A DNA stretch of 64,000 nt from Candidatus Binatia bacterium (GTDB taxonomy: Bacteria > Desulfobacterota > Binatia > UBA9968 > JAJDTQ01), in assembly GCA_022824205.1 (NCBI GenBank), contig JAJEAI010000111.1:1-64000 (forward strand). Reading direction: 5' to 3'. The notes below the pieces were generated by a model. The model did no database searches. It was given only the letters and a program-made list of their open reading frames with translations, and had not been told where the DNA came from. Made by a program: the position numbers and the translations under genes. How positions within the stretch are numbered: position 1 is the stretch's first letter; each line of letters begins with the position of its first letter. Shown one piece after another: positions 40,680 through 49,676 of this stretch.

Positions 40680-41753
40680 TCAGGCCGCCTGGATCCGCGC
40701 CCATGCCGCGTCGTAGAGCCGCGCGGTCTCCGGTCCCGGGTAACGGCTTGGTTCACAGGCCGCGAGCGTCGTGTCGTTCGGGAAGATGGCGGGGTTCTCC
40801 CGGTAGCCCGCCGGCAGCAACGCCTTGGCCGCGGCGTTGGGCGTCGCATAGCGAACGGCGTCCGCGATCGCCGCGCCGACTTCGGCGTCCAGGATGAAGT
40901 TCAAGAAGGCGTGCGCGTTCTCGGGGTGAGGCGCTCCCCGCGGGATCGCCAGCGCATCCTCCCACACCGCCGACCCCTCGCGGGGCACGACATAGCCGAT
41001 GTCCTCGTCCTTCTCCATCGCCTGCAGCACGTCTCCGTTCCATTCCATGACGATGTCCGCTTCGCCCGAGAGCAGCAGGTCCTGCCCGGTGTCCGGCGCG
41101 AACGGCTTGAGGTGCGGCTTCTGCGCGATGATCAGCGCCTCGGCCATCTTGATGATCTTCGGTCCCGTCGCATTGAGGGAATACCCCAGGTACTTGAAGG
41201 CGGCGCCCAGCACGGATCCCGCGTCGCTCTGAAGCGCGCAGCGGCCCCTGTAGCGGTCGGACCGGTAGAGCCAGCGCCAACTGTCGGGTATCCCGTCGCA
41301 CCGGGACTTGCGGTAGCCGATGCCCATGGTTCCCCACAGGTAGGGAACGGAGTGGCGGCGGCCGGGGTCGAAGGCCGCATCCCGGAAGGCGGGCTCGATG
41401 TTGGCCATGTTCGGGATGGCCGCATGGTCCAGGGGCATGAGCATGTCGTGCGCGATCATGCGCTCGACGGAGTCGTTGGTGGGCACGATCACGTCGTAAC
41501 CTGGATTGCCCGCCTTCAGCTTCGCAAACAGCTCGTCATTGTCCGCGAAGAGGTCCATGCGGACGGATATGCCGGTGCGGGCCTTGAAGTCCGCCAGGGT
41601 CGTCTCGCCGATATAGTCGTCCCAGTTGTAGAAGTTGAGCCTGGGCTCCTCCCTGGCGAAACCGCGCCGCGGCAGGATCGAGAGGGCTGCCGCCGCGACC
41701 GCTCCCCCGAGGAAACGGCGGCGTGTCAGACGATGTTCCGAAAGCGGACGCAT
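40680..41753 (-). CDS. Tat-exported polyamine-type ABC substrate-binding protein
   Basis: A 357-residue PotD/PotF-like periplasmic binding protein. The leader has a twin-arginine motif (RRRFLGGAVAAAAL), so it is exported folded through Tat. The mature protein starts RLNFYNWDDYIGETTLADFK, the classic polyamine-binding opening, and has YDVIVPTNDSVERMI and VPYLWGTMGIGYRK. Putrescine, spermidine or another amine is the likely ligand. No permease or ATPase genes are adjacent, so the transporter must be elsewhere or is missing. It lies downstream of the CmcJ-like gene on the same strand. Confidence 0.85.
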   Translation of the reverse strand: MRPLSEHRLTRRRFLGGAVAAAALSILPRRGFAREEPRLNFYNWDDYIGETTLADFKARTGISVRMDLFADNDELFAKLKAGNPGYDVIVPTNDSVERMIAHDMLMPLDHAAIPNMANIEPAFRDAAFDPGRRHSVPYLWGTMGIGYRKSRCDGIPDSWRWLYRSDRYRGRCALQSDAGSVLGAAFKYLGYSLNATGPKIIKMAEALIIAQKPHLKPFAPDTGQDLLLSGEADIVMEWNGDVLQAMEKDEDIGYVVPREGSAVWEDALAIPRGAPHPENAHAFLNFILDAEVGAAIADAVRYATPNAAAKALLPAGYRENPAIFPNDTTLAACEPSRYPGPETARLYDAAWARIQAA

Positions 41754-41909
41754 GGCGGTTCTCCTCGGCCCTTCAAAGCCGGCTGGCGGGATCGGCGGCC
41801 GCGGTTCCCTTGGGAGCCGGGCATCGATGGTGAACGGCGAGGGCGCTGATGGCGGCGACCTGGGAGGCTTTGTCGCGCCCGGAGGCGGGAGTCCGGGCGC
41901 GACGTTTCG

Positions 41910-42731
41910 CTATTCGTCGAAGAACGCCAGCGTGCGGATCTCGATGCTCTCCCGCGGCGGCGCGTCCGCCAAGGTGTTGGGGTGCTCGAAGGCGGAGTGC
42001 GCGGAGAAACGCGCGCGGCCGTCCGTCTTCGAGTCGTAGCACTTGAAGACGATGGCCTCGTCCGGCTGCATGTCCGGGAAGTAGTAGAAGCGGTGCGCCG
42101 GGTTGTAGGTCAGGTGGTAGGTCTCGCCCAACCGGTTGGGATGCGGCCGCACGGTGGGGATCAGGTCCTCGGTGGCGATGCTCTGGGCGTCGCACATGGC
42201 CAGCGGCGAGCGCAGCACCGGGTTGAGCATGCCGCGCCAGACCTGCACCACGGCGAAGCGGCGCTTGAACAGGTCCTCGGCTTCGTCGGGCAGGAGGTCG
42301 CGCACGCGCTCCGGGCCGGACCACTCGGTGTAGTCGTTGTGCACGTTCTGCACCGGTCCCTTGGCGCCCTTTTCCTCGTGGCCGGAGCGCAGGGTGTGGT
42401 CGAAGATCAATACCCGGCAGGCGCCGGTGTGCTCCTTGATGAGCGCTTCCATCTCGGGATAGTACACCGCGCGGATCTCGTCCTCGTCGAAGAAGTCGGT
42501 CACCTTCGTGGGCTGGGGTCGCAGGGCGAAGCCGTTGCGCTCGATGGAGAGATCGGGATGCTGGCGTCCGTTACGGACCAGCGCCGTGTGGGTCTCGTAC
42601 GTCCGGTCCTTGTGCGGGTAGCCGAGGCTGGGCTGGTCGAACGTCGTGACGGGCCGGGGGCCCTTGTGCACCATGTAGTTGAACGTCGCTTCGACGACGT
42701 CCTCGATGTTCTCGGCTGCGGCTGTGGCCAT
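41910..42731 (-). CDS. CmcJ/NvfI-type oxidoreductase
   Basis: A 273-residue protein of the CmcJ/AsaB/GA4-desaturase-like family, associated with hydroxylation or methoxylation of small molecules. Family marks are ATFNYMVHKGPRPVTTFDQP, VLIFDHTLRSGH, VQNVHNDYTEWSGPERV (a likely HxD metal motif), FAVVQVWRGMLNPVLRSPLA and FYYFPDMQPDEAIVFKCYDS. The ATG at 42731 follows AAGGAGAACACC; the long upstream in-frame extension lies over the next gene and is not coding. Its neighbours suggest turnover of an amine or amide, which is inference. Confidence 0.82.
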   Translation of the reverse strand: MATAAAENIEDVVEATFNYMVHKGPRPVTTFDQPSLGYPHKDRTYETHTALVRNGRQHPDLSIERNGFALRPQPTKVTDFFDEDEIRAVYYPEMEALIKEHTGACRVLIFDHTLRSGHEEKGAKGPVQNVHNDYTEWSGPERVRDLLPDEAEDLFKRRFAVVQVWRGMLNPVLRSPLAMCDAQSIATEDLIPTVRPHPNRLGETYHLTYNPAHRFYYFPDMQPDEAIVFKCYDSKTDGRARFSAHSAFEHPNTLADAPPRESIEIRTLAFFDE

Positions 42732-42832
42732 GGTGTTCTCCTTGGTCGTGCGGCTTGGAAACGAAAGGCTTGGTACGGACCTGGAAATCTCCCCTGTATT
42801 ATACACCGGCAAGGCGAATTGCGTGAACCGGA

Positions 42833-43795
42833 TCAGCCCGCCAGCACCCCTTGCTCCGCCCACACGCGCTGCACCTCCCGGCTGGTGCTCACGAGCGCGA
42901 AGTGCGTGGCCATGTTCTTGAGCGAGTAGCGCTGCAGGTCGGCGTCGTAGGCGGCCACGCAGTCCTCCAGCACCACGTTGTAGTAGCCCCGGGCGAAGGC
43001 GTCCCGCACCGTGGCCTCGACGCAGCCGTTGGTGGCGGCGCCGGTGAACAGCAGCGTCTTGACGCCGAGGCGTCCCAGGGTGGCGTCCATCTTGGGGTTG
43101 GTGAAGCCGCTGTGGTGCCACTTCTTCACCCTGACGTCGCCGGGCGCGGGCGCCACGAAGTCGCAGACGTCCCATCCCGGGGTTCCCGGGACGGTGTACT
43201 TGGCGTTGGCCAGCCCCACCCGGGCGCGCCGCGCCAGGATCGGGCCGTTGTCGTGCTCGTTGTCGTTGGAGGTCTGCGTGTAGATCACCGGCACGCCCGC
43301 GGCCCGGGCCGCTTCCACCATGACTTTCAAGGGTTCGCGCATGGCTTCGACGAAGCTCAGGTCGCCCTTCATGCGCGCGCCCCCGGGAGCGCAGAAGTCA
43401 TTCTGCACGTCGATGACCACGAGCGCCGTGTGCGCCGGCTTGACCGTGTCCGACAGCTCCGTCCACACCTCCTGCACCTGGGGCTCCCACATCTCCTCTT
43501 CCGGGTCGAACTCGAAGTCCGCGATCTCGCGCGACTCGAAGATGGGCCGTCCCACCTCCCGCGCCACTTGCCGGTGCACCGGGTGGTCGACGTAGCGCTG
43601 AAGGCTTTCCGCGTCCTCGCACACGGCCACCATGGCGTAGTCGTAGTCGCCGTCGCGGCGCAGGTTGGGTCCCATGGACCAGCTCAGCAGGTCCGGGATG
43701 GAGTCCTTCATGGAGTTGTAGCCCGCGATCATCCGGTCGATCTGATCGGGGGAAGCCTCGGGCTTGAGCTTGACGAACACGACGTGCTTGATCAT
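42833..43795 (-). CDS. Dabb-domain / isochorismatase-family fusion
   Basis: A 320-residue protein joining two domains. Residues 1-97 (MIKHVVFVKLKPEASPDQID ... RYVDHPVHRQVAREV) are a stress-responsive A/B-barrel (Dabb) domain. Residues about 118-320 are a cysteine hydrolase of the isochorismatase family with Asp129 (VVIDVQNDF), Lys224/225 (VKKWHHSGF) and the nucleophile Cys258 (ATNGCVEAT). Such hydrolases act on N-carbamoyl compounds, nicotinamide or similar amides. The ATG at 43795 follows GGAGGCGCCG. The frame is open throughout, so the fusion is not an assembly gap. It lies 101 bases upstream of the CmcJ-like gene. Confidence 0.85.
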   Translation of the reverse strand: MIKHVVFVKLKPEASPDQIDRMIAGYNSMKDSIPDLLSWSMGPNLRRDGDYDYAMVAVCEDAESLQRYVDHPVHRQVAREVGRPIFESREIADFEFDPEEEMWEPQVQEVWTELSDTVKPAHTALVVIDVQNDFCAPGGARMKGDLSFVEAMREPLKVMVEAARAAGVPVIYTQTSNDNEHDNGPILARRARVGLANAKYTVPGTPGWDVCDFVAPAPGDVRVKKWHHSGFTNPKMDATLGRLGVKTLLFTGAATNGCVEATVRDAFARGYYNVVLEDCVAAYDADLQRYSLKNMATHFALVSTSREVQRVWAEQGVLAG

Positions 43796-43887
43796 CGGCG
43801 CCTCCGGACGGGTTCGTGGAATCGTGCGGTAGCCGGGGTAGAGAATATCCGAGAGCCGCCTCACAAGTCAATTTTCAACGCAAGCGA

Positions 43888-46467
43888 TCAGAAGTCCGTG
43901 TGCCAGTGGATGCCGATGTTCGAGCTCCGTTCGTTGGTCAGTTCGCTGTCCACCAGCAGGTTGTCGGCCAGGTTCAGCTCGACCACGATGGAGGAGCGCC
44001 GGCCGAGCAGGCTCTGTCTGGCGCCGACGAAGACGTCTCCGAGGTTCTTGCCCACGGTCACCGACACGGAATCGGTGTCCGCGCCGGACAGCCGCACGTC
44101 GTCCAGCCGCGCGGCCGTGCGCAGGTTCTCCTGCAGCCCGAAGACCACCCCTTCGCCGAACAGGTTGGCGAGGGCGACGGAAAGCTGGATCGCCTGCGCC
44201 ACGGTGAGCGCCTGCCGGGAGGCGCCGAACAGGAGTTGCGGCAGCACCTCCTCCTCGGGCAATCCCGACTGTGAGACGAAACGGATCCGCGGGCTCTTGG
44301 CGCGGCCGCTCAGGTGCAGCCCGCCCTGGTGCGTGTTCGTGCTTCGTTCCAGTCTCACGTCGAGCCGCGGTTCCGGCTTGGCGCTCCCGTCGAACACGAT
44401 GCGGCCCTGCACGAGGTCGAAGGGTTTCCCGAGCAGGTCAAGCCCGCCGCGGACGCTCTGGAGCGTACCCGTGAGCACGGGGGCCTTGGGCGCGCCCGTG
44501 ACCCTCAGGTCCATGTCCCATTCGGAATCGACGCCGCGTCCGCGTATGAACACGCCGCGCTGGGCCCGCACCGCGAGGTCGAGGGAGAGGCGCGCCGGCC
44601 TGCCTTCTCGCGCGTCCTCGGGGGCGCCCTCGATGCGGATGCCTTCGAGCGCCGCCACCTCCGGGGGTGCCGCGTCCTCGAGGCGGTATTCGGCCCTGTT
44701 CACCTCCAGGTCGGCGCGGAGCGCCAGTTGCTCGAACGTCCCGTCGAGCGTCGCGGTGCCGTTCAGGCGCCCGGTGACATCGTCCCGGCGGATCAGCGTG
44801 GCTTCGTCGATGCGCAGGTCCACGTCCACGCTGCGGCCCAGTTGGATCGTGCCGGTGGCCGCGAGCGTGCCCGGGCCCCGGTCCGACGCCGTGGCCGTGA
44901 GCCCGATCCGGTCGTTGCCCGCGAGCCGGGCCTGGATCGCCAGGTCGGCGAGCACGGTGCCCGCGTCGACGCTGCGGTATTCGCCGCCGGTCACGCTGCC
45001 GTGCCCGGAGAGCCGCGGTTGCGCCAGGGAACCCGCCACTCGGACGTCGATGTCCACGTCGCCGTCGAGTTGGTGCCGCGTCGTGGGAACCAGCGCCCAT
45101 ATCTGTTCGAGGCGGCCGCGCCAGGTCAGGGAGCCCTCCAGTTCGGCGTTCCTGGAGAAGACGGGCAGGCCGTTCTCTCCGGCGCCCGCGGCCATGGCGA
45201 GGCGCGCGCGCACCGGCGTGTCGAAGGCCCCGCGGATCTCCGACCGCGTCGTCAGGCGCGCGCCGTCCCATTCTCCATCCAGGTCCACGTCGACCACCCC
45301 GCCGTCCTCGAAGCCCTCGAAGACGAGGTCCCGTCCGCGGGCCTCCAGGCCCGCATTCGGCTTGGGCGGCCGGGTGTCGAAGGCCGCGTCCAGGTCCAGG
45401 GATCCGGTGATGGCGGGTATGCCCGCCAGACGGCTCATGGCGGCCATGGACAAGCCTCGTGCCGAGAACTCGCCGTCCAGCCCGGTTTCCGTGCCGTTGA
45501 GGTTCCCGGTGATGCCGCCACCGGAGTCGAGCCTCAGGTCGAACCCGGAGACCTCGAAACCGTCGATTCCGTAGCGGGCGTTCATCGGCTTCCCGAGCCG
45601 GACGGTCTCGGACGCGAACCGGGCGCTGGCGGAATCTACGACCACCCTGATCTCTTCTTCTCCGGCATGCGAGACCGTGGCGCGGCCCCGGGCGTCGAAG
45701 GCCCCCTCCACCGCGGTGTCGAAGGAGAGGCGCCAGTCCTCGGGGGGGCCGTCGGCGCTGAGCTGGAGGCGGGCGGGCGCGTCATCGCGGAAGCCAACAA
45801 GCGCCGCGACCACGCCGCCGGCCGCCTCTTCTGCGAGGGCTTCGAGACGCGCCGTGCCCGCGGCGAAGTCGCGCCGGACGTGCAGGGAAATGCGCCCCTC
45901 GACCGCGTCCGTGCGGCGCAGGCGCAGCACGATCTCTTGCAGGTCGTCCTTGTCGGACGCGTGTCCCTCCGCGTCGAACCGGATCGATCGCGGCAGCACG
46001 CCCTCGGCGATGAAGACGCGTTGCAGCCGGATTCCCTCGAGGGAGAGGGCGATGGGCGACCGCGGCCAGTCGAACGGGCCGCGCCGCCAGAGTGGCTGCG
46101 GCTTCAACCGCGGCAACTCGGCGCGCTCGGACGGCTTGCGCGTCACGGAGACGCCTGAGAACTCCAGGCGCCGGATGGCCAGCTCGCCGTCAAGGAGCCT
46201 TTGCGGCTCCCAGGCGAAGCTCATCCGCTCGACTTCCATCCACACGCCGGTGCCGTCCGAGACCTCCACGCCCACGAGACGGGTCAGGCCGTCGTCCCCG
46301 TCCTCGATGGAACGCACCTGTATCTCGAACGAGCCCGGCGAGCTGATCTGGTCGAGCGCGAGCCGGATGAGCCTGTTCCGTATGTCGGAGAACTGGATCT
46401 GAGCCTGCCCGGCGCACGGCAGCAGGAGGCCGGCGAGGAGAACGGCGATGGGCACGACGCGGCGCAT
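43888..46467 (-). CDS. tamB: Translocation and assembly module subunit TamB
   Basis: An 859-residue inner-membrane-anchored, periplasm-spanning protein, shorter than the roughly 1260 residues of E. coli TamB. It begins with a signal/anchor MRRVVPIAVLLAGLLLPCAG. Most of the protein is repeated beta-strand segments of AsmA/DUF490 type. The C-terminal TamB_C domain has GTLQSVRGGLDLLGKPFDLV, LPEEEVLPQLLFGASRQAL and SVTVGKNLGDVFVGARQSLL. It shares one base of stop/start (TGATG) with tamA, so they are co-translated. With TamA it moves lipids or outer-membrane proteins. Confidence 0.88.
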   Translation of the reverse strand: MRRVVPIAVLLAGLLLPCAGQAQIQFSDIRNRLIRLALDQISSPGSFEIQVRSIEDGDDGLTRLVGVEVSDGTGVWMEVERMSFAWEPQRLLDGELAIRRLEFSGVSVTRKPSERAELPRLKPQPLWRRGPFDWPRSPIALSLEGIRLQRVFIAEGVLPRSIRFDAEGHASDKDDLQEIVLRLRRTDAVEGRISLHVRRDFAAGTARLEALAEEAAGGVVAALVGFRDDAPARLQLSADGPPEDWRLSFDTAVEGAFDARGRATVSHAGEEEIRVVVDSASARFASETVRLGKPMNARYGIDGFEVSGFDLRLDSGGGITGNLNGTETGLDGEFSARGLSMAAMSRLAGIPAITGSLDLDAAFDTRPPKPNAGLEARGRDLVFEGFEDGGVVDVDLDGEWDGARLTTRSEIRGAFDTPVRARLAMAAGAGENGLPVFSRNAELEGSLTWRGRLEQIWALVPTTRHQLDGDVDIDVRVAGSLAQPRLSGHGSVTGGEYRSVDAGTVLADLAIQARLAGNDRIGLTATASDRGPGTLAATGTIQLGRSVDVDLRIDEATLIRRDDVTGRLNGTATLDGTFEQLALRADLEVNRAEYRLEDAAPPEVAALEGIRIEGAPEDAREGRPARLSLDLAVRAQRGVFIRGRGVDSEWDMDLRVTGAPKAPVLTGTLQSVRGGLDLLGKPFDLVQGRIVFDGSAKPEPRLDVRLERSTNTHQGGLHLSGRAKSPRIRFVSQSGLPEEEVLPQLLFGASRQALTVAQAIQLSVALANLFGEGVVFGLQENLRTAARLDDVRLSGADTDSVSVTVGKNLGDVFVGARQSLLGRRSSIVVELNLADNLLVDSELTNERSSNIGIHWHTDF

Positions 46468-48329
46468 CAGAAGGCCTGCCCCATGGAGAGGTAAAGGTGG
46501 AAGTCGTCGTCCAGCGGCCGGGGGTTCAGGGGGACGGCGACGTCGACCCGGATCGGCCCGGCGGCGGAGAAGTAGCGGAGCCCGAGGCCGCCGGCCCACA
46601 GGATCCCGTCGAAGACATGGCCGTCGATGTTCCGGGAAACCGCGCCCGCGGCGACGAACCCGACGGCGCCGAGGCTGTCGTTGAAGCGCAGGCGCAACTC
46701 GCCCTCGGCCTCCAGCGCCAGCCGGCCCCCCACGGGCTTGTTGTCGGCGTCGAGCGGGCCGATGGCGTAACGCCCGTAACCGCGCACCGATTCGCCGCCG
46801 CCGGCATAGAGCCGCCGGTTCGCCGGCACCGAGCCGAGTCCGTCGGACAAGATCATCGCCCCGCGCCCGCGCGCGGCCGCGACGTAACGCGCGTGGGCGT
46901 CGAGACGGGAATAGGCGGACGCGGTGGCGTCCAGGGTGAGGAAATACGTTCCCGACCCGTCGAAGAGTCCCGCGTGGGGCACGGCATCCAGCCGGAGGCG
47001 CCTTCCGCTCTTGGGATCGAGCAGGTCGCCGGTGCTGTCGTAGGCCGCGAAGACCGGCGCGGCGGCGAGCCGGGTCTCCGCTTCGGTGCCGCCGTCGCGC
47101 ACCGTGCCGAGCTCTACCTCGGCGCCGGCGCCCACTTCCCATTGGCGGTCCAGGCGCCGCGACAGGCCCACGAAACCGGTGCCCGTGAGTGCCTCGAAGG
47201 CCTCTTCCTCCTTCTGCTCCACGTTCAGGCTTGTCCGCAGGTCCTGGCCCGGCCGGAGGTACTGGGGTTTGCGCAATTCCGCTCCCAGGCTCTGTTCCAC
47301 GCGTCCCCCCTCGGCCGTGAGGAGCAGGATCTCGTTGGCCCCGAGAAGGTTCCGGTGACGGAAGCTGGCGCGCGCCGACGGCCCGGCGTCGGTGTCGTAG
47401 CGCACGCCGCCCGCGATACGCCGCCGCAGGCGCTCTTCGAGGGTCACGTGCACCGGCAGGGCGGAGGAGTCCCCGTCGCGCGGCGCGGTTTCCGGGATGC
47501 GCACCGAGACCGACTTGAAGAGGTCGGTGGAGGCCAGGCGGCGCTGGTACTCCGTAAGCGCTTCGGCGTCGGCGGGTTGTCCGGGCTCCCATGGCAGGTA
47601 CGTGAGCAGGTAGTCCTCGGTGATCGTCTCCAGGCCCGTGAAGGCCACCGGCCCGAACACGAAGGCCGGCCCGGTGGCAATGGCGCTCGCCACCGTCAGG
47701 GTGGCCGTTGCCGGATCGGCGGAGCCCGACCGCTTGACGAAGGCCGCGTAGGGGAACCCTTGGCGATGGAGCGCATCCACGGCCGCCCGCTCCGCGTCCA
47801 CGATCGAGGCCGACAACGCCGGGCCGCCCAACGGAGATCCCAGCGTGCGCGCATCCAGCGACGGGGATGCGGCCGTGCCGCCGTCCTCGAGCAGAAAAAC
47901 GTGCTCCGCCAGCGTGAACACGGGTCCGGCTTCGATGGAGAAGGTCACGGTGGCCCGTTCCGCTCGCGCTTCCACGCGTGCCGCCGCCGCCGCCGCATAG
48001 TACCCCTGCGAGTGCAGGATCCCCACCAGTCTGCCCTCGTCCTCGCGCGCGCGGCGCAGGAGAAAGTGCGTGCTGGGGGCGCCGTCGTCCTTGAACCTGT
48101 AGGTCAGGAGCGTGCGGCCGGCAAGTTCCCGAACCTTGTCCGACGGCGACCCTTCCAGGATGACTTCATAGGCTGCCGCCGGCTCGGGATTCGACTCGGG
48201 GGAGGGAACCGGCGGCTCCGTGACCGTGCAGGCGGCGGCGACCGCCAGACAGAAGGCGGCGTGAAATGCAGCGCGCACAAGCGTTCGCGGCCGTGCGGGG
48301 CCTTGGCAACGTGGCTCGATCGAGTTCAT
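46467..48329 (-). CDS. tamA: Outer-membrane assembly protein TamA (BamA/Omp85 family)
   Basis: A 620-residue Omp85-family protein. The start at 48329 gives MNSIEPRCQGPARPRTLVRA, a basic then hydrophobic leader ending near AAACTVTE. Three POTRA-like domains follow, including FVFGPVAFTGLETITEDYLL and EYQRRLASTDLFKSVSVRIP. The C-terminal 16-stranded barrel has the lid-lock motif VRGYGRYAIGP and ends in LYLSMGQAF with a terminal phenylalanine. Upstream codons to 48488 overlap the selenoprotein gene and are unlikely to be translated. It is followed directly by tamB. Confidence 0.88.
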   Translation of the reverse strand: MNSIEPRCQGPARPRTLVRAAFHAAFCLAVAAACTVTEPPVPSPESNPEPAAAYEVILEGSPSDKVRELAGRTLLTYRFKDDGAPSTHFLLRRAREDEGRLVGILHSQGYYAAAAAARVEARAERATVTFSIEAGPVFTLAEHVFLLEDGGTAASPSLDARTLGSPLGGPALSASIVDAERAAVDALHRQGFPYAAFVKRSGSADPATATLTVASAIATGPAFVFGPVAFTGLETITEDYLLTYLPWEPGQPADAEALTEYQRRLASTDLFKSVSVRIPETAPRDGDSSALPVHVTLEERLRRRIAGGVRYDTDAGPSARASFRHRNLLGANEILLLTAEGGRVEQSLGAELRKPQYLRPGQDLRTSLNVEQKEEEAFEALTGTGFVGLSRRLDRQWEVGAGAEVELGTVRDGGTEAETRLAAAPVFAAYDSTGDLLDPKSGRRLRLDAVPHAGLFDGSGTYFLTLDATASAYSRLDAHARYVAAARGRGAMILSDGLGSVPANRRLYAGGGESVRGYGRYAIGPLDADNKPVGGRLALEAEGELRLRFNDSLGAVGFVAAGAVSRNIDGHVFDGILWAGGLGLRYFSAAGPIRVDVAVPLNPRPLDDDFHLYLSMGQAF

Positions 48330-48417
48330 CGGGGTCGTTGAGCGCGCGAGCTTTCGAATCGAGCTGAAGGTTTCCGAGCCGGCCATTTCCGGGGCTGCGA
48401 CCGCGGCCCTACACGGA

Positions 48418-48633
48418 TCAGCTCCCGCCGAACCCCACCGTGATCCGGCCTTCCTCCACGATGACCGGGACGTCCCGGTTGCCGTCATTCAACGAGAGCA
48501 TGCGCCGCAGGCCGTCCTCGTCTTCCAGAACGTTGATGTACTCGACGGTGAAGTTACGGTCCGAGTAGTCCGCACGGGCACTCGACGTGTAGTGTCAGAA
48601 GTCGTGTCCGAAGATCAGAACCTTGTCCGCCAT
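48418..48633 (-). CDS. Uxx-star-like glutaredoxin-family selenoprotein (UGA read as selenocysteine)
   Basis: Reading from the ATG at 48633, codon 13 is TGA (48597 to 48595) and the frame then stays open for 58 codons to TGA at 48420-48418, giving 71 residues. The product MADKVLIFGHDF-U-HYTSS then VEYINVLEDEDGLRRML and DVPVIVEEGRITVGFGGS has a complete glutaredoxin-like fold: first strand, redox residue at the CxxC position, VPVIV cis-proline turn, and the GFGGS ending of the Uxx-star (seleno)protein family. The residue is normally Sec or Cys there. AAAGGA precedes the ATG at seven bases. A hairpin just after the UGA fits a bacterial SECIS. tamA starts 88 bases downstream on the same strand. 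Conventional gene callers would miss or truncate it. Confidence 0.8.
48559..48586 (-). promoter_or_regulatory. Candidate bacterial SECIS element
   Basis: On the minus strand GUCGAGU (48586 to 48580) pairs with ACUCGGAC (48566 to 48559) with one bulged G, and an inner CC/GG pair leaves the loop CGUGC. The loop guanine is about 20 bases after the UGA, inside the 16-37 range usual for bacterial SECIS hairpins. Binding by SelB is inferred. Confidence 0.55.
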
Positions 48634-48837
48634 GTCCGGTCCTTTCCGACGGGACGTGTCCTCTTTTCCTTACGGCTAACCGCAAAATCGACGGATGGCA
48701 ATCGCCGCGGCACGGTTCGTGCCGTTGTTTCGCGAAAAAACCCGTCTGGGGGTTATTTGGACGGGAACTTGTGCTATGAAGCGTGCTGGACTGCAGTCGC
48801 GGTTTGTCGTCGGACGAACGGTCAGGCGAGGCAACGC

Positions 48838-49623
48838 ATGGTCGAACGCTTCAAGGAACTCGGCACCATCACCTTCAGTCTCGTGCTGTTCACGGTGATC
48901 TGGGAGTTGTCGGTGTGGGTCTTCTCGGTGTCCGAGTTCCTTCTGCCCGCGCCCTCGGTTGTGATCACGACCCTCGTCCTCAAGATCGGTCCTCTTCTCC
49001 AGCACTGCCTCGTCACTTTCCGGGAGACCGTCTACGGGTTTCTGATGGGTCTCGTGCTGGGGGTCATCTCGGCCGTCATGATCGTCTACTCCCGGCTCCT
49101 CCAGAACCTCCTCTACCCGCTGATCCTCGTGGCGCAGATCGTCCCCAAGGTGGCCATCGCGCCGCTCCTGCTGGTGTGGGTGGGCTACGGCGAGATCTCC
49201 AAGGTGCTCATCGCCTTTCTGGTTTCCTGGTTCCCCATCATCGTCACCACGGTCCAGGGCATGCGCATGGTGCAGCCCGAGATGCTGGATCTGGTGAAGT
49301 CGCTGCAGGCTTCGGACTGGCAGATCTTCACCAAGGTGCGCCTGCCCAACGCGCTGCCGCACTTCTTCGGCGGCCTCAAGATCGCCATCACGCTGGCGGT
49401 CATCGGCGCCATCATCGGCGAGTTCGTCGGCGGCAACACCGGCCTCGGATACCTGGTCATGGTGGCCAACTACGAGGTCAACACCCCGCTCATGTTCGCC
49501 GCCCTCATCGTGCTGTCGGCGCTGGGCTTGGTCCTGTACGGCGTGCTGGTGCTGCTGGAGATGTGGCTGATCCCGTGGAGCCTCGGCGAGGAAGAGCAGC
49601 AGATGACGGGTTTCGGCATGTAG
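48838..49623 (+). CDS. ABC transporter permease (SsuC/TauC-like)
   Basis: A 261-residue inner-membrane permease with about six helices. The EAA loop region EMLDLVKSLQASDWQIFTKV, RLPNALPHFFGG is clear, followed by GAIIGEFVGGNTGLGYLV, typical of the nitrate/sulfonate/taurine group. The ATG at 48838 follows GCGAGG; longer starts are not supported. Together with the ATPase and binding protein that follow, it forms a complete importer. Substrates of this group include alkanesulfonates, taurine, nitrate, pyrimidine precursors and riboflavin; none can be chosen. The 204 bases before it separate it from the divergent selenoprotein gene. Confidence 0.92.
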   Translation: MVERFKELGTITFSLVLFTVIWELSVWVFSVSEFLLPAPSVVITTLVLKIGPLLQHCLVTFRETVYGFLMGLVLGVISAVMIVYSRLLQNLLYPLILVAQIVPKVAIAPLLLVWVGYGEISKVLIAFLVSWFPIIVTTVQGMRMVQPEMLDLVKSLQASDWQIFTKVRLPNALPHFFGGLKIAITLAVIGAIIGEFVGGNTGLGYLVMVANYEVNTPLMFAALIVLSALGLVLYGVLVLLEMWLIPWSLGEEEQQMTGFGM

Positions 49624-49676
49624 CCGGGCTCTGGCGGCCGGTCAGGTCGCAGCGTTTGAACTTGGAACCGAAGTCG

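Noticed and set aside
41910..43175. CmcJ-like gene extended upstream to 43175
   Set aside because: The extension is arginine-rich shadow of the Dabb-isochorismatase gene; the ATG at 42731 has a good ribosome site.
46467..48488. tamA starting at 48488
   Set aside because: The extra 53 residues overlap the selenoprotein gene and have no leader features; the start at 48329 gives a signal sequence.
48595..48597. TGA at 48595-48597 as a disabling mutation of a cysteine codon
   Set aside because: The downstream frame, SECIS-like hairpin, family position of U and the good ribosome site make selenocysteine the simpler reading; the pseudogene option is kept only as a refutation test.
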